64,000 bases of DNA from the NCBI RefSeq assembly GCF_018143015.1, contig NC_054746.1, positions 33,197,129 to 33,261,128 on the forward strand, written 5' to 3'. A program made the translations under genes and the position numbers. Within the stretch, counting starts at the first letter, position 1. Each line of letters starts with the position of its first letter. This document shows, one piece after another, positions 48,139-60,100 of this stretch. Source of the stretch: Lytechinus variegatus. Its lineage: Eukaryota; Echinodermata; Echinoidea; Temnopleuroida; Toxopneustidae. The notes below the pieces were generated by a model. It had not been told where the DNA came from and did not search any database. It saw only the letters and a program-made list of their open reading frames with translations.

Positions 48139-51100
48139 CTGTAAAGAGAGAGAGAGAGATCTGCTGAGGGATGTTTCACAAAGAGCTAAGTATGACTTAA
48201 GAGTCACTCTTAAAGTTCAAGTCCACCTGAGAAAAATGTTGATTTGAATCAATAGAGAAAAACTGACAAGCACAATGGTAAAAATTTCATCAAAATCGGA
48301 TGTAAAATAAGAATGTTATGACATTTCAAAGTTTTGCTTACTTTAACAAAATACTTATATGAACGAGCCAGTTACATCCAAATGAGAGAGTTGATGATGT
48401 CACTCACTCACTATTTCTTTGTTTTTATTGCTTGAATTATACAATATTTCATTTTTTACGAATTTGACGATTAGGACCTCCTTGCCTGAAGCACAAAATG
48501 TTAAAATAATTGAATTCCACGTGTTCAGGAAGGAATGAAATTTCATTTCACATGACAATGACGAGAAAATAAAAATATTTCATATAATAAAATACAAAGT
48601 AAATAGTGAGTGAGTGATGTCATCAGTTCCTCATTTGCATACCGATCGAGATGTGCATATAACTGTTTTTGTGAAATACAGCGAAACTTGAAAATGCCAT
48701 AACTTTCTTATTTTACATCCGATTTTGATGAAATTTTCAGTATTATGCTTGCCGGAACATTGAATTTTTCTCTTTTTATTCAAATCAAGTTTTTATGGGG
48801 TGGACTTGTCCTTTAAATGCCTAGATGGATGCGGTATAAAAGACATCATCGCATTGGACAGATAATGCCGAGAGCCTAGAGGACGCACCCTACTGCGTAT
48901 TAATACCCCCATCTCACTAGATGGCGATTCCGCTCCGATCGTCAAAAATCGACAAAGCGTGGTATATCGTAGCTTGAACGTGGCTTGATCTTTTCAATCT
49001 TCTCCGTCGTACCTTGATCTTTTCTGAAGCGGCAAGGATCGCCACCATCTTCCTGGTCGCCACTAAATTTTGAACATGTTCAAAACTTAGGCCCCCATCT
49101 CACTAGGATGGCGATCATGGCGACCATGGCGATCTGTCTAAATCCCGCAAATCGTAGCAGAATCGTCCTCGAATTCTATTTTTAGCCTGCGAGTCGATTG
49201 CACTACAACTTCACTGCGACGGACCTGCGCTGAAGGCGATGGTAATACGCTGGTAGTACGACGCTGTCACTCTCTTGCCACGATTTGAGGCAGATGTGAT
49301 GCGCTGCTTCTGCGATCAAAGCGACCGTACAACGAGGCCCATACGCTAATTAGGACCTCGGTACGGTGGTGCTACGAATGGAACGATTGTGTTACGTTCA
49401 TGATGGGCTCTTGAAACGATTTCAAGCAATCGGCATATTGATCGCGGCACATGAGACATTTTTCAGTCGATCGCCAACCTCCGACCAAGATGGATGTCCA
49501 AAATTTGGTTGGACTTATACATCTTAGCATTATACAACAACTTCAATTAGAAGTTGAATACGAGGACCTGATACGAGGACAGTAGAAGGAGGAGGCCAAA
49601 AAGATACTGGGTCCGATCCTGGCTGTCACTTAAGTCATAATATACAATATATATTAAAATTTCACTCAAAAGATGTCGATGAGCCTAATAGTTAATATGA
49701 GGAATGCATCCATAATTTCATAAAAGAGCATAAAAATGTTTTATATTTTGTTCATTTTTTTCCACAAAAGTTTGTCACTCGAAATTGTTAGGTAAATTCC
49801 TTTCAAATTTGCTTTCAAGAAGTACATGTAGTCTACTGATGTGAGAGCACTCATAAGGGGGGGGGGGGCACAATGCCAGAATCCCCATAAAGTGTGCTTT
49901 CCCAATCAATACATCAGTGATCGAATCATTAAAATTTTAATATTGTTTACTGTCACTGTAGTTAGAATTCATTCTATTTTTAAAACATATTCAATTTATA
50001 TATTTTTGCGGAGGTAACCCATTTCGTCATCAAGACATGCGAGCGTCTTTTTCTTCTCTCTTTCAAGCTGGCTCAGCAGTTAGATTTTCATCCTCCTACT
50101 ATACCTCCTCCTCCTCTTCCTCTTCCTCCTCCTCTTCCTCCTCTACCACCACCATAACCTCTTGTTCGCTTCCTCTTGGACCGCCGGCATAACAGATTGG
50201 GCAGCTTCCCTTTTTGGTCCTTTTTCTGGGAAGTATATTTGAAAACGTCGTGGTGTCGCCTCGTAATCTGTTGAAAATGTGATAATCCGCTACCATCGGC
50301 ACGTTGTTTCATAGCAGCGCAGACGGTCGCTGCTCAATCGCTGGCCAGTCATCAGCGGCGCAGCAAAAGCGCAACGCGAATGCCTGCAGCGGGCTGAGAA
50401 CGTGTGCCACATGCCACCCAAAGGGAAAGCGTCGTGGTGGAAACGGTGTGAAGCGTGTCGAGCGCAAGGCAGTCGCCTCGTAAACGGAAGCAGCGTAGCA
50501 GAATTGTCTTGGGAACGGGCCTGAAAGACACGGGCGATCGGTGCCGCTTTTAATGCGCTTCTACTACGCTTTGTGCGTTGAAGCTTCGTTACAGCTACGA
50601 ATATGTCGTTTGTAATACGCTCTTGACTCGATTATGATGCGCTTTAGCACCTCCGCGATCTCGCTACGTAAGTTTTGAACATGTTCAAAATTTTGTGGCG
50701 ACCAGGAAGATGGTGGCGATCCTTGCCGCTTCAGAAAAGATCAAGGTACGACGGAGAAGATTGAAAAGATCAAGCCACGTTCAAGCTACGATATACCACG
50801 CTTTGTCGATTTTTGACGATCGCAGCGGAATCGCCATCTAGTGAGATGGGGGTATTACGTAGCGAGATCGCGGAGGTGCTAAAGCGCATCATAATCGAGT
50901 CAAGAGCGTATTACAAACGACATATTCGTAGCTGTAACGAAGCTCCAACGCACAAAGCGTAGTAGAAGCGCATTAAAAGCGGCACCGATCGCCCGTGTTT
51001 TTCAGGCCCGTTCCCAAGACAATTCTGCTACGCTGCTTCCGTTTACGAGGCGACTGCCTTGCGCTCGACACGCTTCACACCGTTTCCACCACGACGCTTT

Positions 51101-54100
51101 CCCTTTGGGTGGCATGTGGCACACGTTCTCAGCCCGCTGCAGGCATTCGCGTTGCGCTTTTGCTGCGCCGCTGATGACTGGCCAGCGATTGAGCAGCGAC
51201 CGTCTGCGCTGCTATGAAACAACGTGCCGATGGTAGCGGATTATCACATTTTCAACAGATTACGAGGCGACACCACGACGTTTTCAAATATACTTCCCAG
51301 AAAAAGGACCAAAAAGGGAAGCTGCCCAATCTGTTATGCCGGCGGTCCAAGAGGAAGCGAACAAGAGGTTATGGTGGTGGTAGAGGAGGAGGAGGAAGAG
51401 GAGGAGGAGGTATAGTAGGAGGATGAAAATCTAACTGCTGAGCCAGCTTGAAAGAGAGAAAAAAAAGACGCTCGCATGTCTTGATGACGAAATGGGTTAC
51501 CTCCGCAAAAATATATAAATTGAATATGTTTTAAAAATAGAATGAATTCTAACTACAGTGACAGTAAACAATATTAAAATTTTAATGATTCGATCACTGA
51601 TGTATTGATTGGGAAAGCACACTTTATGGGGATTCTGGCATTGTGCCCCCCCCCCCCTTATGAGTGCTCTCACATCAGTAGACTACTTCTTGAAAGCAAA
51701 TTTGAAAGGAATTTACCTAACAATTTTGAGTGACAAACTTTTGTGGAAAAAAAATAAACAAAATATAAAACGTTTTATGCTCTTTTATGAAATTCTGGAT
51801 GCATCCCTCATATTAACTATTAGGCTCATCGACATCTTTTGAGTGAAATTTTAATATATATTGTATATTATGACTTAAGTGACAGCCAGGATCGGACCCA
51901 GTATCTTTTTGGCCTCCTCCTTCTACTGTCCTCGTATCAGGTCCTCGTATTCAACTTCTAATTGAAGTTGTTGTATAATGCTAAGATGTATAAGTCCAAC
52001 CAAATTCTGGACATCCATCTTGGTCGGAGGTTGGCAATCGACTGAAAAATGTCTCATGTGCCGCGATCAATATGCCGATTGCTTGAAATCGTTTCAAGAG
52101 CCCATCATGAACGTAACACAATCGTTCCATTCGTAGCACCACCGTACCGAGGTCCATACGCGAATTAGGACCTCGTTGTACGGTCGTTTTGTTCGCAGAA
52201 GCAGCGCATCACATCTGCCTCAAATCGTGGCAAGAGAGTGGCAGCGTCGTACTACCAGCGTATTACCATCGCCTTCAGCGCAGGTCCGTCGCAGTGAAGT
52301 TGTAGTGCAATCGCCTCGCAGGCTAAAAATAGAATTCGAGGACGATTCTGCTACGCTTTGCGGGATTTAGACAGATCGCCATGGTCGCCATGATCGCCAT
52401 CCTAGTGAGATGGGGGCCTTAACTGATCAGATTTAGTTCGCGTTTCATATCGTGAAGGCGTCAGCATGAAGGTGCGACTCTAGAATTATTATAGGTCATA
52501 CCTAAATCTTTGTGAAACACACCCGATCATTATGTTATCAAACTCATGTGAATACAAAATATTGCTCCTGCAAGGCCGAGCGTTACAGGTACTCATAAGT
52601 GAATGTTTAAGATATTCGTTATTTCATTTTTGCCTTAGGCCCTGTTACAACCGATAATGTCGCACCAACGCATAATGTCGCAGCAACGCATAATGTCGCA
52701 GATTGCGACATTATGCCAAGAGCGTCCGACGCATAATGTCGCAGTCAACGCATAATGTCGTAGTTTTTCTAACGCATAATGTCACATGTCGCAACGCATA
52801 ATGTCGCAGCAAATCGTCAACGCATAATGTCACATGTCGCAAACGCATAATGTCACAGCAGTATTTTCTTCAGGACTCGAGCTTCAGATAAGATATAAAA
52901 CATGCTTTTACTTAGTATTTTGAGGCACGAAAAAGAGAATTAAATTATTTTGAAATCAAGATTACTCTTTGTATGAATATTTGTCGCTTTATTGCCATTT
53001 CGTCTACTGCCTTTTCCCCACTTTCACAGGGTCTGATATCATTTCGTCCAACAGTAGTTAGTCAACTATCAACATAGTCCTATAACCATTTCGTCTACCA
53101 TCTCGTCTAATAGCCAGTTGGTCTAATAGCCGTTGTGTTTATTATCATTTAGTCTAATTGTATTTTTTTCAGTTGGTCCAATATCCATTTTGTCCAATAT
53201 CATTACGTCTATTACCTTTTGGTCTAATAGCCAATTGGTCTAATAACCACTTGGTGTACTCTCATTTTCGCCCATGTTCCATTTGGTCTAAATTCAGTTG
53301 GTTCGCTATGACTTTGTCTCAGCCCATTTCGGCTAACAATCATTTGGTATCGTTGCCATGGGTCCAATCACCATTAGGTCCTATCACCGGTTCTAGGACA
53401 ATTACCCCCGGACAATCACCCTTCCGGACAACTACCCCTGACAATTTTACCCGCCCGAGGACAATTACCCCCTGAGGACAATTACCCCCCGAGGACAATT
53501 ACACCCCGGACAATTACCCCCGGAAAATTACCCCCCAAAAAATTATCCCCGAGAACAATTTCCCCTCAGACAATTACCCCCTGGACAATTACCCCCTAGA
53601 CAATTACCCCCTAGACAATTACTCCCGGACAATTACCCCCTGTAAAACTAGCCCCGAGGACGATTACCCCCTGAGGACAATTACCCCCCCAGACAACTAC
53701 CCCCTAGGACACTTTCCCCCGGACAATACGCCCTGGACAATTACCCCCGGACAATTACCTCCCGATGACAATTACCCCCGGACAACTACCCCCGGACAAT
53801 TACCCCTTAGGAAAATTCCCCCCCCCCGAGGACAATTACCACCGGGAACAATTACCCTGCCCCGGGGACAATAAGCCCCTAGACAAAGGGAGTGCACAGA
53901 GTCAGGGCCTAAATAGTAAAATTACAAGGCGTTCTTGTGTATATTATCTTTGCATATTTTTTTTGCTTACTGTATTAAAACTAAAGCCACATCTTAATCT
54001 GGAATGTGCACCGATTGTTTCATAATTCTTAGCTTCTTGTTAGATGAATTGTTTTATAATAACAGGTTTATAGGTTCTTCTTGTCAGTAGTATTGATGGT

Positions 54101-57100
54101 TGCGTTACCGAGCTTTGAAGGTGTCTACCTGTGAAGGTGTCTTTTTAACGTTTTATCTATTTTCCTGAAATTAAACCCCAAATGAATAAAGAAAAAATCA
54201 GATCAGTTGGAATCAGAGAAATTAGGCATTTGTGATTATTATGTCTAATCGTGTCTTCTCATGAATGTTCAATTGTTCTATGAAAACTTATTATGTGGGC
54301 CAGTTTACACATTTTTGATGTACATATGCGTAGCTATATAGCGCAAGCCCCCACCGCCATTTTTCATGATGCAGAAGGCATTGCTAAACAAAAAAAAGAA
54401 GAAAAAAGGCGGAAAAGGAAGAAAAAATGAAAAAGAAGAAAACGAGAGAGAGGGAGAGAGAAAAAAAAGGAGAAAGAGCGATATAAGAGAGAAAGTTATT
54501 AACATAAGATAAAGTAGAAATATATTGAAAACCTGTGCCACCGACCAAGACCGTTACAATGGTTCACGCCCGGGGGGGGGGGCACTCAGTATATAATAAT
54601 TTGCCGCGGAGGGGACCCCCATTTTTACACTCAATATCCGTTCCAAGGCATAGCATCTTTGTCTTATTGAGAAAAAGAACAAAGAAAGCCGCTCCAAAGC
54701 AAAGCAATTTCTTCTTATCGAGAAAAAAGAAGAAAGAAATCCGCTCCAAAGCTTGTCATATTTTTTGTTACGCCGTTCCGGTCGCACTGATCTGCTACAA
54801 TGAGCTGCAATTTTGGTGAAATGCGGCCGCAGAGCGCTGTCCGACCTTCACCTCTGCGCGAGCGCACCCGGCGGACGTGCCGCCGGGCTAGCTCCATCAT
54901 GCACGCATGTCCGTTCCACAGGGATGCATAAGCACTGACACGCTGGCGATCCGTTCCTAGGACCCCGTTTTTTGTCTCGCCCGCGGCACACCCCAACCAC
55001 TTTTTTGGTCGAGTGCTCCCTTCCCCCCCCCGGGGGTCACGCTTGATTCGATGTGACATTATGCGTTGACGATTTGTTGCGACATTATGCGTTAGAAAAA
55101 CTACGACATAATGCGTTGACTGCGACATTATGCGTTGCTGCGACATTATCGGTTGTAACAGGCCCTACGTTTTTCCTCACACAAAAAATTACTTTCACAA
55201 TGATATTGAAATGACACATTTCGTTTTGCCTCCATCCCCTCCATAAAAAAATACCTAAGTGCAGCTCCCGCACTTCTGCCGGATTTGCCCGCTTACCTCT
55301 GTTTAAAGTCAGTAAAATATGAAGTTCCTGGGTTGTCCTTTATGAATTCAACAGCAACGGCATAAGTTTTAATACACTCAATATAATCCGTAATCGAGAT
55401 ATCATATTGCAATTCTACGTTAACGCTGAAAGATAAAACATAAGAAATAAACAGTAACATTGTTGCTGTTGATAGAATAAAGATATTAAACAAAAATGTT
55501 AAATAGCCTGTTGAAGTTGATCGACAATAACCCACTAAATTAAATTTTAACGAATATAATGTACGAGCTTTAAAGAATAATGATGAAATAAGGTGATTTG
55601 GGTATATAGTTCACTCTAACTTGAGATGTGCACTTTGTGTGATATTGGTGAATTGTATACGCAAGCAGTCTGTAAAACGTGGTGCCAATAGTCAGATCGC
55701 AGGACTGGTCCCTGTGCTATTGAGCAAATAGGCCAGATTAATCCAAATCATCCCATAGCTGAATCCTTCTCCCTACAAAATCTCGAGATTCATGAGATTT
55801 TATTTCTCGTAGAATTTACCTACGTTAACCACAAGTCAAATTAAATATCAATGCACCATGAGATATATTATCTATTTATTTTGTATACAATATTTTGATA
55901 AAGAAGAGAATTTCTGGCCTGAAAATGTGCCTAAAAACTGAATTTTCTTCCTCTGTTTTCTTTTGTAAAAAACTTTTAGGGCTGTGGGCTGAGCATAAGA
56001 TATGCAAAGTCCGATCATCCCAGGAGGGGTTCACTGCCAGTAGACACTAAAACAGACGAAGGTGCTGGTAACTCCTTGAACAGACGAGTCAGTATTATCA
56101 TGATTATGTACGGCCAAAAATACCCGGAACAAGTTGGAATGGTTTTTCAACACTTTTTGGTACTATTTGAGCCAAGGAATTACATAATATACATTTACCA
56201 AAATCCCCGTCTGCAGATCTGGGAAAGTGGTTATTTTTAAGATGGCGTCCAATATTGCTGCCATTCACTGAAAATGAATACAACTCACTCATTATCCACC
56301 CTAGAATCCTATTTCGGTTCATATTCCATGGCCTAAAGGTTAAAATAATTTGTTGATACAGCTTAGAGTGAGTGAATATAGGCTGCCGTGGGCTAAAAAT
56401 CCACAATTCATCTATTACTTAATTAAAGGTAAATGCTAGTTTTGGTAACGATATCAAAATGAGTTCGTACAGAATCCAATGAAATGACCACCAAAGTGTC
56501 TGTTTGTATTAATAAAACGCATGTGCCAAAGAATTCTGGAAGAAATTTTGTAATTGCTGAGAAATCAGCAAATAAGCGCAGGAATCGGGTAGGGCGTCGG
56601 GCCCGACGCCCTAAGCAATAATCATACATTGTCCCACGTGCGCTTATCTGTGTTGGGGATCTCCGGTGTGAACATTTTTCAGCGTAGATTTCAAGATTTC
56701 ACAAAGTTCAGTTAATGTAACTGTACCAGATCTAGATCCTCGATGATATACTGACAATTAAGCCTTGTTTTACAGACTTTCTCATGAAATCAGTGTTTAC
56801 TGCAACTACTGGAATTTCTTTTTAAGTGGCGTTATATTGGTTTCTATTCAAGTTACAAGGACAGTCAGTGGTCTAGTGGGTCCAAAATTTCAAGATGGCT
56901 TCAAAAATGGAGTTTAAAATGGTTTTTATATACTTAAAATGGGCAAAGCTCACTTCAAATCCACATGGGAGTTATGATCTGGGTGTCTAGACCGTGGTTT
57001 CAGTGGTCAAAATACATTATTGGGACAAGTTACAAGGACTGTCAGTGGTCCAATATGTTTTTTTTTAATGGAGTCTAAAATCGCTGTTGCTACTTAAAAA

Positions 57101-60100
57101 GCCCCGACATAGTTTGCTCAATATCCAGGAATATGATTTTTGTGTCTGTATCATGGTTACATGGGTCAAATAATACATTGGGACAAGTAATAAGGAAAGT
57201 CAGTCGTCTGTTATGTTAAAAAATCCACGATGGCTTCCAAAAATTGATTGCAAAATGGCTGCTAAATCTTAAAGCGGACATAGCTCATTTCCTATCGACC
57301 TGGGAGATGCGATTACGGCGTCTATAAATGGTTTCAAGGGTCAATCAATTTATCTCTGTGTTTCCCATTTTATATTCATGCTGCCATGTCTTGCCATTCA
57401 ACATTTATTGAACTTTGTACTTACATTACAAACTGCAGTTAAAGGATAAGTCCACCCCAGAAAAATGTTGATTTGAATAAATAGAGAAAAATCAAACAAG
57501 CATTATGCTGAAAATTTCATCAAAATCGGATGTAAAATAAGTTATGACATTTTAAAGTTTCGCTTACTTTTCACAAAACAGTGATATGCACAACTTAGTG
57601 ACATGCAGTGACATGCGATGATGTCCCTCACTCACTATTTCTTTTGTGTTTTTATTGTTTGAAATATACAATATTTAATTTTTACAGATATGATGATATG
57701 GACCAACTTGATTGAACCATTAAGTATTTAACAATGCTCATTCCACATGTTCAGGGAGGAATTAATTGTTGTTGCACTCGACAACAGGGAGAACATTTTA
57801 ATATTTTATATTTCATATAGTAAAATACAAAGTAAATAGTGAGTGATGTCATCAGTCTTTTCATTTGCATACCGACAAGGATGTGAATATATATTCTTTT
57901 GTGAAATTAAGCAAAATTTTTAGATGTCATAACTTTCTTATTTTACATCCGATTTTTATAAAATTTTTGGTGTTATGCTTGTTGGATTTTTCTCTTTTTT
58001 ATTCCAATCAACTTTTATTGGGGTGGACTTGTCCTTTAAATCTAAGGTTATCTATTATGTATTATTATTGACACAACTTGAGATATATTGTCAGTCAAAT
58101 TTGTATTTTTTTCATCGCACATGCCCTAATGATGTGTTTGTAAATTTCTTTGAAATATAACCCCTCTTTTTTATTATGCATGCATCTATGTTCCTTTGTT
58201 CCATTCTGAATACTGAATAAAGTGTTGAAGAAAAAAATAGGATACGTTACAAGGACATTCAGTGGTCTGGTTTAACAAAAAATCCAAGATGGCTTCCAAA
58301 ATTGATTTTAAATTGGCTGCTGATATTTAAAACGTACACATCGGCCTGGGAGATGTGATAACCACAAGGAGAGTCAGGTGTCAAATACAGTGGCGTACCG
58401 TGAGTCACGGCATTGGGGGGCACCAGCAAAAATTTTGAGTCACCTAGTGAGCGCCTGTAGCGCACTTAGTTGCTAGGTTTGCTGATCTAACAGAGACATT
58501 TTAAGGACAGTGTCATTAAACGAATATGTATGTCACTGATGACAAAGTGCGAGCTGAAAATTGTTTATATTCAGACCTAAAAAGGGACATTATAAGCAAA
58601 TTTTGTAATCATGATATGACCTGTCTCGCTAAACAAACAATGCGAGCGCGAAGCGCGAGCTGAAATTTTTGTATATATTGACCCCAAACGGACATTTTAA
58701 GGGCTATATTTTAGGAATCTATTAAGAGTAGACATATCTCACCATAGTAATATAAAGTGCCAAGCGCTTGCTGTTTTTTTTTAATTAAATGCATCCAAAC
58801 ACATAAAGCACTTGTAGTAATTGTAATCATGATTAGCCTTCGCATCTCACTAATCAAATATTGCGAGCGCGAAGCGCGAGCTGAAAATTTAGGAAATTCA
58901 GACCTGAAGAGGGACATTTTTAAGGTTTGTTTGTAGGAATTCACGAAGACCATACATATTTCACTAACCAAATGAAGCGAGCGCGAAGCGCGAGCTGAAA
59001 TTTTTGTACAAATTGACCGCAAACATGAATATTTTAAGGATTATTTTTTAAAAGAATCCATTGTGAGTGCACATATCTCACCATAGTCATCAAATGCGAG
59101 TGTCAAGCGCATGCTGATTTAGTTAGAATTACACATAGAGACATACTTTTTGTAGTTATGATTATCATACGCATTTCACTAGTCAAATATTGCGAGCGCG
59201 AAGCGCGAGCTGAAAAATTAGGAAATTCACACCTGAAGAGGGGCATTCTAAGGCTTGTTTGTAGGAATTCATGTAGACCATGCGTATTTCCTAATCAAAC
59301 GATGCGAGCGCAAGCTAAATTTTTTTATATTCAGATCAGAAAAAAGGGACATTTTAAGGACTGATATTAGGAATTCATGAAGAGCAGACATATCTCATTA
59401 ATCCACTATTGCGAACGTAAGCGCGGACGGGAAGTATTTTACATTAAGACCTTAAAATTATATGTCACTACATAAAACAATAATAATTCGAAGTGCGAGG
59501 AAATATATTTGGTGTATATTGACTTGAAAACGGGAGGATTTAGTTCAACAGGATTATATATCTCGTTAAACAGACAATGCGAGCATCAGGAACAATGAAG
59601 AAAAAGGCCCTGAGCAAATTATGTTTCATAAAGTTATATTTTTTTTCATGTAATATAACATATAATTATAATGTAATATAACATAATTAACAATAATTTC
59701 TTCCTTCCCACTACGTTTCTCTCACTTTCTCCCTCTTTTTCTCTTTCCCCCCGTTTTTTTTCCTTTTTTTTGGCCAGCCGATGGGGGGAGGGGGCACGTG
59801 CCCCCATGCCCCCCGTAGTTACGCCACTGGTCAAATATGTTGAAAATCCAAGATGGCTTTAAAAAATGGGGTCTAATAAATCGTCACTCATTTCATGAAG
59901 TGGCACAAATGCGCGCGGATACAAAAACTCATGTTTCGAGTAAAACGCAATTGAATGTTTAAAATTTTTGAAACCATCTATTTGGTTAGTTGCCTATAAC
60001 TACATAAACACAATTAATTTCATATGAAACGAAAGTGGGGAACTTCCGCCTTTCAACCTAACCCAAATTAAAAAAAGAAGGTGAAATATTAAGGCTGTGG

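Larger units (their letters stand above)
48904..52418. mobile_element. TTAA-flanked element built as an interleaved inverted repeat A-B-A'-B'
   Basis: Segment A is 48904-49089, B 49090-50671, A' (inverse of A) 50672-50854 and B' (inverse of B) 50855-52418. Each segment boundary carries a CCCCCATCTCACTAG-type terminus or its inverse. TTAA flanks the whole (48900-48903 and 52419-52422). B arms are about 1.57 kb and nearly identical; one visible length difference is in a (CCT)n/(GGA)n stretch. No transposase was recognised. It lies in the last intron of the methyltransferase gene. Confidence 0.85.
52638..55165. mobile_element. TIR element with repeated AACGCATAATGTCGCA subterminal motifs
   Basis: The ends GGCCCTGTTACAACCGATAA and TTATCGGTTGTAACAGG are inverted repeats bounded by TA. 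The left 230 bp holds about eight copies of AACGCATAATGTCGCA, one inverted; the right 140 bp holds four in the opposite orientation. The interior carries two minisatellites and non-coding repeat DNA, with no transposase recognised. Confidence 0.75.
56850..59880. repeat. Diverged tandem repeat (~150-190 bp units), interrupted twice
   Basis: Units start near GTTACAAGGACAGTCAGTGG and contain a CAAGATGGCTTC block (56860, 57047, 57196, 58254, and 58370 joined to 59830). The TTAA element at 57439-58039 and the hAT-type element at 58388-59829 interrupt the array. Confidence 0.65.

Noticed and set aside
54535..54819. Frames on both strands around the CCGCTCCAAAGC repeat
   Set aside because: Several overlapping frames across a short tandem repeat; no domain.
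56104..56406. 100-codon minus-strand frame
   Set aside because: In intron sequence resembling dispersed repeats; no splice support and no domain.
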